64,000 bases of DNA from Sphingopyxis sp. L1A2A (GTDB lineage Bacteria > Pseudomonadota > Alphaproteobacteria > Sphingomonadales > Sphingomonadaceae): contig NZ_SCOT01000001.1 of assembly GCF_005502465.1 (NCBI RefSeq), positions 62,001 to 126,000 of the forward strand. Direction: 5' to 3'. Of this stretch, positions 43,196 to 51,410 are shown one piece after another (position 1 is the first letter of the stretch; each line of letters starts with the position of its first letter). The notes below the pieces were generated by a model. It was not told the DNA's origin and did no database searches. It was given only the letters and a program-made list of their open reading frames with translations. The translations under genes were made by a program, and so were the position numbers.

Positions 43196-43241
43196 TATCA
43201 TCCTCCCTTGATCGGCCGTCCTTCTCGCTTTGGCAAGAAAT

Positions 43242-43253
43242 GACACCGGTTAC
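43242..43253. promoter_or_regulatory. LacI-type operator B
   Basis: GACACCGGTTAC, 47 bases before the receptor gene start, in the 260-base gap between the divergent receptor and pectate lyase genes. It is the inverted form of sites C, D and F. Confidence 0.78.
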
Positions 43254-43385
43254 TTTGCGAGACCAGACAAATCGGCGCGATCGCCTGGCCAGAAATTTTT
43301 GAGAGTGATGGCGGGGCCGTCGTCGGTTGCGACTGGCCCGGCAATAACCCTCTCCCTTGGACTATTTTCTCGTTGACCGATTGGG

Positions 43386-43397
43386 GTAACCGGTGTC
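43386..43397. promoter_or_regulatory. LacI-type operator C
   Basis: GTAACCGGTGTC, 59 bases before the pectate lyase ATG. TTGACC at 43373-43378 could be the -35 element, in which case the operator lies in the promoter spacer; no clear -10 is seen. Confidence 0.78.
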
Positions 43398-43455
43398 AGG
43401 AAGATAGAGGGATTGGATCAACCGTGTCAATACCCCAAAGAAATGGAGAGACGGG

Positions 43456-44832
43456 ATGCCCAAAAAGCCTTGGCTAGCCGCGCTTTTTCTGGCGCTGGCG
43501 CTGCCCGCAAGTCCGGCGCTCGCCGCCGATGCCGCGCCGCTGGCGTTTCCCGGCGCGGTCGGTCCCGCCGCCCACACGGTCGGCGGACGCGGCGGTCAGA
43601 TCCTGCGCGTCACGACGCTCGCGCCCGATGGCCCGGGATCGCTGAAGGCGGCGATCGAAACCCCGGGGCCGCGCATTATCGTGTTCGAGGTCGGCGGCGT
43701 CATCGACATGGGCCGCCAGACGATCAGCGTCACCCATCCGTTTCTGACAATCGCCGGCCAGACCGCGCCCGGACCGGGGATCACCCTGATCCGCACCGGC
43801 ATCGACGTGAGGACGCACGACGTCGTAATCCGCCACCTGCGTGTCTATACCGGGGTCGATGGCCAGCCGAAGCGCAGCGGCTGGGAAGCCGACACCTTCT
43901 CGACCGTCGCGGCGCATAATGTCATCGTCGATCATTGCACGCTCATGTGGGGGATCGACGAAAATATGTCGGCGTCGGGGCCGCGCTTTACCGGCAAGAC
44001 CGTCGAAGAATGGCGCGCGGGGACGAGCCGCAACATCACCTTTTCGAACAACCTTGCCGCCGAAGGCCTCGCCGATGCGAGCCATCCCAAGGGCGAGCAT
44101 AGCAAGGGGTCGCTGATCCACGACAATGCGACCGGGATCGTTTTCTACCGCAACGTCTGGGCGCATAACGTCGAGCGCAACCCGCTGATCAAGGGCGGCG
44201 CGCAGGCGCTGATGATCAACAATCTGATCTATAACCCGCAGCACCGCGCGGTGCATTATAACCTGATGAACCTCGAATGGGTCGGCCAGCCCTATGTGAT
44301 CGGCGAAATTACCGCGGTCGGCAATGTGATGCGCGGCGGCAACGATACCGACCCCGGCCTGCCCTTCCTGATGCTCGGCGGCGACGGCGATCTGGCCTAT
44401 TATGGCAAGGACAATCTGCTGGTCGACCGTCACGGCCAGCCGCTGCCGGAATTCGGTCGTTATGGCGAAACGCGCGCGCAACTGATCCGCGCCAAGGCTC
44501 CGCTCGCGCCGCTGGCGGGATACCAGATCCTGCCGGTGCGCGACGTCGAAACATCGGTGCTCGCCAGCGCCGGGGCGCGGCCGTGGGCGCGCGACGCCGA
44601 AGAAATTCGGGTGCTGTTTTTCGTCGCCGAAGGGCGCGGCGAAGTGATCGACGACGAGAAGGAGGTCAGCGCCTATCCCAAAGTCGCGCCGCCGGTGCGC
44701 GCGCGCTTTGTCGACGCCGACTGGGATCTGGCGACGATGGAACCGCGATCGGGGCTCTATCCCGGCCAGACGGCGCCGATGCCGCAGGAAATCCTCTCAC
44801 CGCGCGACCGCGCGTCGCGGACGGGCCAGTGA
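43456..44832 (+). CDS. Pectate lyase, family PL1-like
   Basis: 458 residues with a Sec signal peptide ending in PALAAD. It splits polygalacturonate by beta-elimination in the periplasm or outside. The right-handed beta-helix wording is clear: FPGAVGPAAHTVGGRGGQILRVTTL, the ladder motif NVIVDHCTLMWGIDEN, NITFSNNLAAEGL, and an Arg-rich RNVWAHNVERNPLIKGG. The N-terminal GAVG...HTVGGRGG and the VDHCTL motif point to PL1. GGAGA before the ATG supports the start. It opens the unit with the cupin and esterase genes, behind operator C. Confidence 0.9.
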   Translation: MPKKPWLAALFLALALPASPALAADAAPLAFPGAVGPAAHTVGGRGGQILRVTTLAPDGPGSLKAAIETPGPRIIVFEVGGVIDMGRQTISVTHPFLTIAGQTAPGPGITLIRTGIDVRTHDVVIRHLRVYTGVDGQPKRSGWEADTFSTVAAHNVIVDHCTLMWGIDENMSASGPRFTGKTVEEWRAGTSRNITFSNNLAAEGLADASHPKGEHSKGSLIHDNATGIVFYRNVWAHNVERNPLIKGGAQALMINNLIYNPQHRAVHYNLMNLEWVGQPYVIGEITAVGNVMRGGNDTDPGLPFLMLGGDGDLAYYGKDNLLVDRHGQPLPEFGRYGETRAQLIRAKAPLAPLAGYQILPVRDVETSVLASAGARPWARDAEEIRVLFFVAEGRGEVIDDEKEVSAYPKVAPPVRARFVDADWDLATMEPRSGLYPGQTAPMPQEILSPRDRASRTGQ

Positions 44833-44834
44833 CG

Positions 44835-45230
44835 ATGTGGCTCGCCGCGCTCCTCCTCGCGGGGGCCGATGCGCCCGCGATGGTCGTGATCGACGAAGCC
44901 GACACGGTGCGCGAGGAGGCGCCGCCGCACGGCGCGATCGGCCTGTCCACCGCCTACCGGATCAGCGACCGCGTCCCCGCCCCACGCAGCTTTGAATTTC
45001 GCAAGCGCGCACTGCACGTCGGCGCCGCGATCGGCGTCCACCCCATCGATCATGATGAAATCTACTATGTCCTGTCGGGGACTGGCGTCGTCCACTCGGA
45101 CGGCGACGAAAAGGCACTGAAGGCGGGCATGGCGGCGTGGCTCTACAAAGGCGCGAAAGTCGGTATCCGCCAGACCGGTGACGAACCGTTGGTGCTGATC
45201 ATCGCTTATCCCAACAAGGTGCCTGAGTAG
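44835..45230 (+). CDS. Secreted cupin-domain protein
   Basis: 131 residues from the ATG at 44835; a GTG two codons earlier overlaps the lyase stop. The first 18 residues (MWLAALLLAGADAPAMVV) look like a short signal peptide. The rest is a single cupin: a His-bearing HPIDHDEIYYVLSGTG motif and GMAAWLYKGAKVGI with an Ile/Gln-rich second half. Cytoplasmic KdgF, which linearises unsaturated uronates, is also a small cupin, but wording and export signal differ, so I do not call it KdgF. It is translated with the lyase and the esterase. Confidence 0.8.
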   Translation: MWLAALLLAGADAPAMVVIDEADTVREEAPPHGAIGLSTAYRISDRVPAPRSFEFRKRALHVGAAIGVHPIDHDEIYYVLSGTGVVHSDGDEKALKAGMAAWLYKGAKVGIRQTGDEPLVLIIAYPNKVPE

Positions 45231-46202
45231 GTGGCGGTCGGGCGCCGCGACCTGCTCGCCGCCAGCCTCGCGCTGCCGTTCGCGAGCACGGCCGTACAGG
45301 CGGCGTGGACACGGCCCGCCGGCCTCGCCCCTGACGCGAGCATCCCCCTCTGGCCCGCGGGTCGTTTGACGCCGCCGCCCGGCCTCGTCGAACAAGTCGT
45401 CCAGCGCAGCGACGATCCAAACGCCAGCGACCGGATGCTGCAAGGCATCGCCCGCCCTCGGCTCGACATCTTCCGCCCCGCCAAGCCCAATGGCGCCGCG
45501 GTCATCCTCGCTCCCGGCGGCGGCTATCGTTATGTCGTGATCGACAAGGAAGGCTATGAGCTGGCGCGCTGGCTGCGCGACCGCGGCGTCACCGTTTACG
45601 TGCTGTTCTACCGCTTACCGGGCGACGGCTGGACGAACAGGGCCGACGTCCCGCTCGCCGATGCGCAGCGCGCGGTGCGGCTCGTCAGGAGCCGCGCCAA
45701 GTTTGACGGCATCGACCCAGCACGCGTCACCTTCGGCGGTTTTTCGGCGGGCGGGCAGGTTGCGACCAGCCTGCTCACGCGCTTCGATGCCGGGGTTTAT
45801 GCGCCGGTCGATGCCGCCGATGCGCTGTCGGCGCGTCCCGACGCGCTCGCCGCCATCTACCCGGTGGTGTCGATGGACCCCGCGATCGCGCATGCGGTGA
45901 GCCGCGAGAAGCTGATCGGCGCCAACCCCGACGCCGCGCGCGAGAAACTTTATTCGCCCGAATTGAATGCCCGGGCCGACCAGCCGCCGCTGTGGCTGCT
46001 CCACGCCGAGGACGACAGCGTCGTCAAAATCGCGAACAGCGTCCGGCTGCGCGAGGCGACCCGCGCGGTCGGGGCGCCATGCGAGGCGCATTTTTTCGAG
46101 CGCGGCGAGCATGGTTTTGGCTTGATGAAGACGGCGGGTCTGCCGGTTGCGATCTGGCCCGAGTTGCTGTGGAACTGGCTCGCCGACCGGAAGATGGTCT
46201 AG
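45231..46202 (+). CDS. Exported alpha/beta-hydrolase, probable acetyl esterase
   Basis: 323 residues from a GTG directly after the cupin stop. The N-terminus VGRRDLLAASLALPF is Tat-like. The fold is the BD-FAE/acetyl-esterase type: APGGGYRYVVIDKEG (oxyanion), the nucleophile in GGFSAGGQVATS near residue 168, an acid in LLHAEDDSVVK and the His in RGEHGFGL. It probably removes acetyl groups from pectin or hemicellulose so that the lyase can act. Its stop overlaps the stop of the opposing carboxylesterase gene (CTAG). Confidence 0.87.
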   Translation: MAVGRRDLLAASLALPFASTAVQAAWTRPAGLAPDASIPLWPAGRLTPPPGLVEQVVQRSDDPNASDRMLQGIARPRLDIFRPAKPNGAAVILAPGGGYRYVVIDKEGYELARWLRDRGVTVYVLFYRLPGDGWTNRADVPLADAQRAVRLVRSRAKFDGIDPARVTFGGFSAGGQVATSLLTRFDAGVYAPVDAADALSARPDALAAIYPVVSMDPAIAHAVSREKLIGANPDAAREKLYSPELNARADQPPLWLLHAEDDSVVKIANSVRLREATRAVGAPCEAHFFERGEHGFGLMKTAGLPVAIWPELLWNWLADRKMV

Positions 46203-47725
46203 CTTCCGGGCTGGATATAGGGCACCCGCGCGAACAGCTCGCGTTCCCATTGCCGCGGATCATTTTCGACCCGGCTCGCCGTATCGAAAATCATCGTCGG
46301 CCGCCGCTGCAGATCATAAGCGGGCCAGCCCGGATCGCCGGTGCGCGCGAAGCGGACGAAAGCGTCCATCAGCCTGTCGCTCATCGCCTGTTGTGCCGCC
46401 GTCGGATCGGGAATCGTCCCGAAGCTGAGCCCGATGTCGTCGGTGTGTTTGGCCGCCTCGAAATCGAGCTGATAGACGAACGCCGGCGCGCCCGCGCGTG
46501 CGCGCGCCTCGGCCTCTTCGATCTGCCCGCGCCAGCTGCGCGCCGCGGTGACGATGCGGTGGAACAGGTCGAGCGGCGCGGCCCCCGGATAGCGCGCGCG
46601 GAATTCGCCGACCACCCATTCGGGATGCGCGTCGATCCGCATTTCGGGCGCGATGCGGGCGGCGAGATTGTCGAAGTTTAGTCCCGCAAGCTGCTTGCCG
46701 TCGGGCGCATAAAAGGCGCGCGTCTCCAGCACCGTGTTGCCGAGCATCAGCGGGATGCCGTTCGATTGCGGCGCCGCGTCGGGCCAGAAGGGGTGGCGCG
46801 TCAGGTGCCGCATGTCGAGCACCGGCCCCATATACACCCCGCCGCCAAGGATTGGGTCGGTTGCCGAGAGCGCCGCAACCAGTTGCTGGACCGGCGCGGT
46901 CGCGGGATCGACTGCTTCGCCCAGCTTCGCGAGAAACGCCTGCGCGCGCTTCGTCGCGTTGAGCGGCCCCGAGGCGGTGACCTGCTGCCCGCTCATCGTG
47001 ATCGCCTTGTGGAACAAGCCTTTCGCCGCGGGCATCGCCATCAGCGTCGCGATCTTGGCGCCGCCGCCCGACTGGCCGAACAGCGTGACATTGGCGGGAT
47101 CGCCGCCGAACGCCGCGATATTACGCCGGACCCACTGGAGTGCGACGATCAGGTCGAGCTGTCCGGCATTGCCGCCGTCCGGAAAGCGCGGGTCGAGCCG
47201 CGCGAGATAGAGATAGCCGAGCGCGTTGAGGCGGTGATTCACGGTGACGACCACGACATCGCCGCGCGCAGCAAGCGCCGCGCCATCGTTGACCGGGTCG
47301 GTCACACTGCCGGTCGAATAAGCGCCGCCGTGGAAATAGACCATCACCGGGCGCTTGCGCTTACCCGCAATGTCGGGCGTCCAGACGTTGAGGAACAGGC
47401 AATCCTCGCCCTGCGGTTGGTAGCGGTCGCCGCTCTGCGGGCAGGCCGGACCGAAGCTGTCGCCTTTCAACTGCTCAGCCTTGGTCACCGCAACCGGCGC
47501 CGCAAAGCGCGCGGCGCGCGCATAGCGGATGCCGGTGAAGGCCCAGGCCTTGCCGTCCGACCCAAAGCCGCGGAAGCGGCCCGATCGGTAGGCGCCGTCA
47601 TGCGCCTTGACGCTGCCGACATGCGTTATCGGCGTAAAAATCTCTGCCTTCGCGACCATGGGCAACAGCAACGACGCTGCGATCGCGGCGAGCAGGCCGC
47701 GCCGCGTCAGCTTAGCGCCGGACAT
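46199..47725 (-). CDS. Carboxylesterase type B, exported
   Basis: 508 residues from the ATG at 47725, which lies inside the end of kdgK (14-base overlap). The N-terminus LTRRGLLAAIAASLLLPMVAKA is a Tat signal. Type B hallmarks are EDCLFLNVWTPD, the oxyanion block VYFHGGAYSTGS, and the nucleophile in LFGQSGGGAKIATLMAMP near residue 217. Such enzymes cleave feruloyl, acetyl or other esters. In this locus a pectin ester is likely. It is last in the isomerase-kduD-kdgK unit. Confidence 0.9.
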   Translation of the reverse strand: MSGAKLTRRGLLAAIAASLLLPMVAKAEIFTPITHVGSVKAHDGAYRSGRFRGFGSDGKAWAFTGIRYARAARFAAPVAVTKAEQLKGDSFGPACPQSGDRYQPQGEDCLFLNVWTPDIAGKRKRPVMVYFHGGAYSTGSVTDPVNDGAALAARGDVVVVTVNHRLNALGYLYLARLDPRFPDGGNAGQLDLIVALQWVRRNIAAFGGDPANVTLFGQSGGGAKIATLMAMPAAKGLFHKAITMSGQQVTASGPLNATKRAQAFLAKLGEAVDPATAPVQQLVAALSATDPILGGGVYMGPVLDMRHLTRHPFWPDAAPQSNGIPLMLGNTVLETRAFYAPDGKQLAGLNFDNLAARIAPEMRIDAHPEWVVGEFRARYPGAAPLDLFHRIVTAARSWRGQIEEAEARARAGAPAFVYQLDFEAAKHTDDIGLSFGTIPDPTAAQQAMSDRLMDAFVRFARTGDPGWPAYDLQRRPTMIFDTASRVENDPRQWERELFARVPYIQPGS

Positions 47726-48722
47726 CAAGCCCGCCGCCGTGGAAGGCATCGATATCCGCCTGCCCAAAGCGGCTGGCATCGCCCGGCAGCGAATGTTTGA
47801 GCGCGGTGAGCGCGAGGCCCGATTCAGCCATCGCCCGCGCATCGCCGCCCGCGAGATGCGCGTGGAGCACCCCAGCGGCAAAGGCGTCGCCCGCGCCGAT
47901 GCGGTCGACGATGCCGGTCACGTCGATCTCGTCGGTCTGATGACCGCCGCCGCGCAGGTCGACGCGCGCCGCGATGCGGTGGTGATCGGCGGTGACGGTG
48001 TGGCGGGCGGTCGAGGCGATCAGTTTGAGGCCCGCGAAAGCGGCAAAGCCCGCTTCGGCGGCTTCGCGCCGCCGGTCCTCGCCCTCGCCGCTGAATTCCT
48101 GACCCAGCACCAGCGACAGGTCGCGATGATTGCCGAACAAGATGTCGGTGAGGCCGATCAGTTCGGACAGGATCGCGCGCGGGTCGCTGTCCCATGCCTC
48201 CCACAGCATCGCGCGATAATTGCCGTCGAAGCTGACCGGTACACCGCGCCGCTTTGCCGCCCGCGCCGCGGCCAGCGCCGCTTCGGCCGAACGCGGCCCG
48301 AGCGCGGGGGTGATCCCCGACAGGTGGAGCAGGCGCACACCGCCGAGCAACGTGTCCCAATCATAATCGTCGGCGCCGGTTGCCGCAAAGCTCGACCCGG
48401 CGCGGTCATAGACGATTTCGGACGACCGCAGCCCCGCCCCGACGCTGAGGAAATAGAGCCCCATACGCCCGGGGCCGCTGGTGACCGCGGCGCAGTCGAC
48501 ACCGCCGCCACGCACCGCCGCCACCGCGCCGCGGCCCAGTGCGTTGGCGGGAACATGGCTCACCATCGCGCAATCATAGCCGAGATGCGCGAGGCCGATC
48601 GCGACATTTGCCTCGGCCCCGCCGACATGGAGCGCCAGCGACGGCGACTGCATGAGCAGCTCGTTGCCTGGCGCGGTCAGGCGGATCAGCAGTTCGCCGA
48701 AAAAGACGAGGCGTCCGGTCAT
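47712..48722 (-). CDS. kdgK: 2-keto-3-deoxygluconate kinase (PfkB family)
   Basis: 336 residues. The PfkB signatures are LHVGGAEANVAIGLAHLG near the N-terminus and DRIGAGDAFAAG near residue 283 with the catalytic Asp. It phosphorylates KDG, the product of both the UxaA route and the KduD route, to KDPG. The following KDPG aldolase is not in the window. It follows kduD by nine bases and overlaps the carboxylesterase gene. Confidence 0.93.
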   Translation of the reverse strand: MTGRLVFFGELLIRLTAPGNELLMQSPSLALHVGGAEANVAIGLAHLGYDCAMVSHVPANALGRGAVAAVRGGGVDCAAVTSGPGRMGLYFLSVGAGLRSSEIVYDRAGSSFAATGADDYDWDTLLGGVRLLHLSGITPALGPRSAEAALAAARAAKRRGVPVSFDGNYRAMLWEAWDSDPRAILSELIGLTDILFGNHRDLSLVLGQEFSGEGEDRRREAAEAGFAAFAGLKLIASTARHTVTADHHRIAARVDLRGGGHQTDEIDVTGIVDRIGAGDAFAAGVLHAHLAGGDARAMAESGLALTALKHSLPGDASRFGQADIDAFHGGGLDVRR

Positions 48723-48731
48723 CGCGCGATG

Positions 48732-49487
48732 CTAGCGCGCGAGCCAGCCGCCGTCGACGGCGAGGATGTGGCCCTGGACATAGTCCGACGCGCGCGACGC
48801 CAGGAACACTGCGGCACCGCCGATGTCGCCGGGGTCGCCCCAGCGCCCCGCCGGGATACGCTCCATGATCTGGCGGTTGCGCGTCTCGTCCGACTGCAAC
48901 GCCGCGGTGTTGTTCGTCGCGATATAGCCGGGCGCGATCGCGTTGACCTGCACCCCCTTTGCCGCCCATTCGTTGGCGAGCAGCTTGGTGAGCCCGCCGA
49001 CCCCCGCTTTCGACGCGGTGTAGCTCGGCACGCGAACACCGCCCTGAAAGGTCAGCATCGAGGCGATGTTGATGATCTTGCCGCTGCCGCGCGCGATCAT
49101 GTGCTTGCCCGCCGCCTGACACAGGAAAAAGAGCGTCTTGAGATTGGTGTCCATCACCGCGTCCCAGTCGGCTTCGGTGAAATCGACCGCGTCGGCGCGG
49201 CGAATGATGCCGGCGTTGTTGACCAATATGTCGATCCGCCCGAATTCGGCGAGCACCGCGTCGACGAGCGGTTGCACCGCGCCGACACTCGACAGGTCGG
49301 CAGCAAAATTCTCCGCCCGGCGCCCCAGCCCGCGCACCTTGCCGACCGTATCGTCGGCGGGCGAGCGACCCGCGGCGGCAATGTCGGCGCCCGCTTCGGC
49401 GAGCGCGAGCGCAATCCCTTGTCCGATGCCGGTGTTCGCACCGGTGACCAGCGCGACTTTGGCCGTTAGGTCAAACAGTCCGGACAT
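48732..49487 (-). CDS. kduD: 2-dehydro-3-deoxy-D-gluconate 5-dehydrogenase
   Basis: 251 residues. SDR with TGANTGIGQG (15-24), NNAGIIRRADAVDFTEADWD and the catalytic set in NIASMLTFQGGVRVPSYTASKAG, the wording that marks KduD among SDRs. It reduces 3-deoxy-D-glycero-2,5-hexodiulosonate to KDG. It could equally be called DhuD-type, since its partner is an RpiB-fold isomerase. The gap to the isomerase gene upstream is one base. Confidence 0.93.
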   Translation of the reverse strand: MSGLFDLTAKVALVTGANTGIGQGIALALAEAGADIAAAGRSPADDTVGKVRGLGRRAENFAADLSSVGAVQPLVDAVLAEFGRIDILVNNAGIIRRADAVDFTEADWDAVMDTNLKTLFFLCQAAGKHMIARGSGKIINIASMLTFQGGVRVPSYTASKAGVGGLTKLLANEWAAKGVQVNAIAPGYIATNNTAALQSDETRNRQIMERIPAGRWGDPGDIGGAAVFLASRASDYVQGHILAVDGGWLAR

Positions 49488-49488
49488 G

Positions 49489-50142
49489 TCAGGCGAGCGC
49501 CCGCTCCGCCGAAACGCTCTTCAGATAGGCGCTGATCGCGTCGTCCTGCGAATTGGCGTAGAAATAGTCCGCGAATTTCTCGCCCGCGATCGCCGCGCGA
49601 AGCAGATCCTGATCGACAGTCTTCAGCACCGTCAGCATGTCGTGGCACGATGCGGCCTTGAGATCTTTCAAGATGCCGCGGTTCGTCCGCATGATTTCGG
49701 CGCGCTCCTTGGGGTAGCCCAGACCGCGCTCGCCATCGAACAGCTTACGATAGACATCCTGCAGGTTGAGCTCGGCGGCCCAGCCGAAGCCCTTGGCATA
49801 GGGCATCGACATGGCGTTGCCATCATTGATCTGGCCGAACAGAAACGCATCGGTCGGATCGATCACCAGCCCGCAGAAAACGCCCGGCATCGCGTTGCAG
49901 GCGAGCATCGACCCCATGCCGGTGCCGCAACCGGTGACCACGAAATCGGCGGCCTTCGAATTGAGCAGGATGCCGGCCAGCAGCCCGTTCATGACATAGG
50001 TTAGCGACGCCTTGTCGTCCGCCGAGTACATCCCATAATTGAACACCTCATGGCCCAGCGGTTCGGCGACCGTCGTTAATGCGTCGTGGATGATGGCGTT
50101 TTTGGCGGCCTGGCTGTTTTCGGTGATCAGCGCGATCTTCAT
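49489..50142 (-). CDS. RpiB/LacAB-family isomerase, probable DhuI-type unsaturated-uronate isomerase
   Basis: 217 residues from the ATG at 50142. The RpiB/LacA/LacB fold is seen in MKIALITENSQAAKNAIIHDAL, the DFVVTGCGTGMGSMLACN anion loop with the catalytic Cys, and GFGWAAELNL. It is longer than RpiB (about 150) with an extra C-terminal helical part. Streptococcal DhuI, of this fold, isomerises 4-deoxy-5-hexosulose uronate in place of KduI. With kduD one base downstream and no KduI in the locus, the same function is inferred here. It is first of its unit; operator D lies 44 bases upstream. Confidence 0.87.
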   Translation of the reverse strand: MKIALITENSQAAKNAIIHDALTTVAEPLGHEVFNYGMYSADDKASLTYVMNGLLAGILLNSKAADFVVTGCGTGMGSMLACNAMPGVFCGLVIDPTDAFLFGQINDGNAMSMPYAKGFGWAAELNLQDVYRKLFDGERGLGYPKERAEIMRTNRGILKDLKAASCHDMLTVLKTVDQDLLRAAIAGEKFADYFYANSQDDAISAYLKSVSAERALA

Positions 50143-50185
50143 GATCCGGTTCCTTTGCTGGTTTTGCGACAAGCTAGTCATTTTG

Positions 50186-50197
50186 GTAACCGGTGTC
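50186..50197. promoter_or_regulatory. LacI-type operator D
   Basis: GTAACCGGTGTC, 44 bases before the isomerase ATG, in the gap shared with lacI. Confidence 0.78.
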
Positions 50198-50232
50198 AAT
50201 ATTGCCTTTCCTCGGGACCGGCAGGTGATCTG

Positions 50233-50244
50233 GACACCGGTATC
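50233..50244. promoter_or_regulatory. LacI-type operator E
   Basis: GACACCGGTATC, 109 bases before the lacI start. Centres of D and E are 47 bases apart, so a tetrameric or paired repressor could bind both. Confidence 0.75.
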
Positions 50245-50352
50245 AGTTTTCGCCAGATGGCGGTTGTCGCGGTTGATTTCAGGGCGCCGAACGCCCATCA
50301 CAAAAGACGAATGGCGGGACGGCGACCCGAACCCGCAGAGGATAAGACGCAT

Positions 50353-51405
50353 ATGACGGCACAGAAAAAGGGGGCGGGCGGCAAGCAGCCGACGATCAAC
50401 GATGTCGCCGCGCTCGCCGGGGTATCGAAAAAGACCGTCAGCCGGGTCATCAACCGCTCCGAATTCCTCACCGAAAAGACGCGCAAGGCGGTCGAGCAGG
50501 CGATCGAGACGCTGGGCTTTGTCCCCAACCCGCAGGCGCGCGCGCTGGCGTTCCGGCGCAATTTCCTGATCGCGCTGCTCCACGACAACCCCAACGCCCA
50601 AACGGTGCTCAATTTTCAGCAGGGCGTGCTCGACGCGATCAAGGACAGTGACCTGGCGCTGCTCGTTCGCCCGGTCGATCGCGGGTCGGACGGCATGCTC
50701 GGCGATGTCCGCACCTTCCTCGAAAAACAGCGGCCGATCGGCGCGCTGCTGTTGCCGCCGATTTCGGAGAATGACGATCTCGCGGCGCTCTGCGAAGATC
50801 TGGGGGTGCGTTATGTCCGCATCGGTTCGGCGCCGCTCGACGATGCCAAGCATTGCGTGTCGTCGAACGACCGCGAAGTCGTTGCCGAGGCGGTGCGCGC
50901 GCTGATCGCACTCGGCCATCGCCGCATCGGCTTTGTGCGCGGGCCGGTCGGCTTTCGCTCCGCTGCCGAGCGCGAAAAGGGGTTCATGGAGGCGCTGGCC
51001 GAAGCCGGGCTCGACCTGCCTGCGTCCTTCAACGCGCCGGGCAATTATCGCTACACCGCCGGGATCGAGGCGGGTGAGGCTTTGCTGTCGCTGCCCGAGC
51101 CGCCGACCGCGATCTTCTGTTCGAACGACGAGATGGCCGCCGGGGTGATGAGCGTTGCGCACGCCAAGCGCATCGATGTCCCCGGCGCGCTGTCGATCAT
51201 CGGTTTCGACGACAGCCCGACCGCGACGCATATCTGGCCCGCACTCAGTACGGTGCGCTGGCCGATCCGCGAGATGGGGGTGCGCGCCGCCAAGACGCTC
51301 GTCCCCGACTTCCTGCCGCTCGCGACCAAAGTCGATGAGCGCGATAACGGCGTGCTGAACTCGACCTTCATCCAGCGCCAGTCAGTCGCACCGCCCCAGT
51401 CCTGA
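50353..51405 (+). CDS. LacI-family transcriptional regulator of the pectin locus
   Basis: 350 residues from the ATG at 50353, preceded by GAGGATAAG. The DNA-binding headpiece is TINDVAALAGVSKKTVSRVIN (residues about 14-34) followed by the hinge helix region with NPQARALAFRRN. The effector domain has the periplasmic-binding-protein fold, with RIGFVRGPVGFRSAAEREKGF, FCSNDEMAAGVM and IIGFDDSPTATHIWP. LacI proteins repress until a sugar or sugar acid binds. Six similar operators across this locus, two in its own promoter gap, make it the likely master regulator. Confidence 0.93.
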   Translation: MTAQKKGAGGKQPTINDVAALAGVSKKTVSRVINRSEFLTEKTRKAVEQAIETLGFVPNPQARALAFRRNFLIALLHDNPNAQTVLNFQQGVLDAIKDSDLALLVRPVDRGSDGMLGDVRTFLEKQRPIGALLLPPISENDDLAALCEDLGVRYVRIGSAPLDDAKHCVSSNDREVVAEAVRALIALGHRRIGFVRGPVGFRSAAEREKGFMEALAEAGLDLPASFNAPGNYRYTAGIEAGEALLSLPEPPTAIFCSNDEMAAGVMSVAHAKRIDVPGALSIIGFDDSPTATHIWPALSTVRWPIREMGVRAAKTLVPDFLPLATKVDERDNGVLNSTFIQRQSVAPPQS

Positions 51406-51410
51406 GGCGA

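Noticed and set aside
43373-43407. Promoter of the pectate lyase gene (TTGACC with a weak -10)
   Set aside because: No -10 element at acceptable spacing could be found, so only the operator is annotated.
44835-45230. Calling the cupin KdgF
   Set aside because: It has a signal-like N-terminus, and the cupin wording lacks the HSHPHEQ type His cluster of KdgF; only the fold and the neighbourhood agree.
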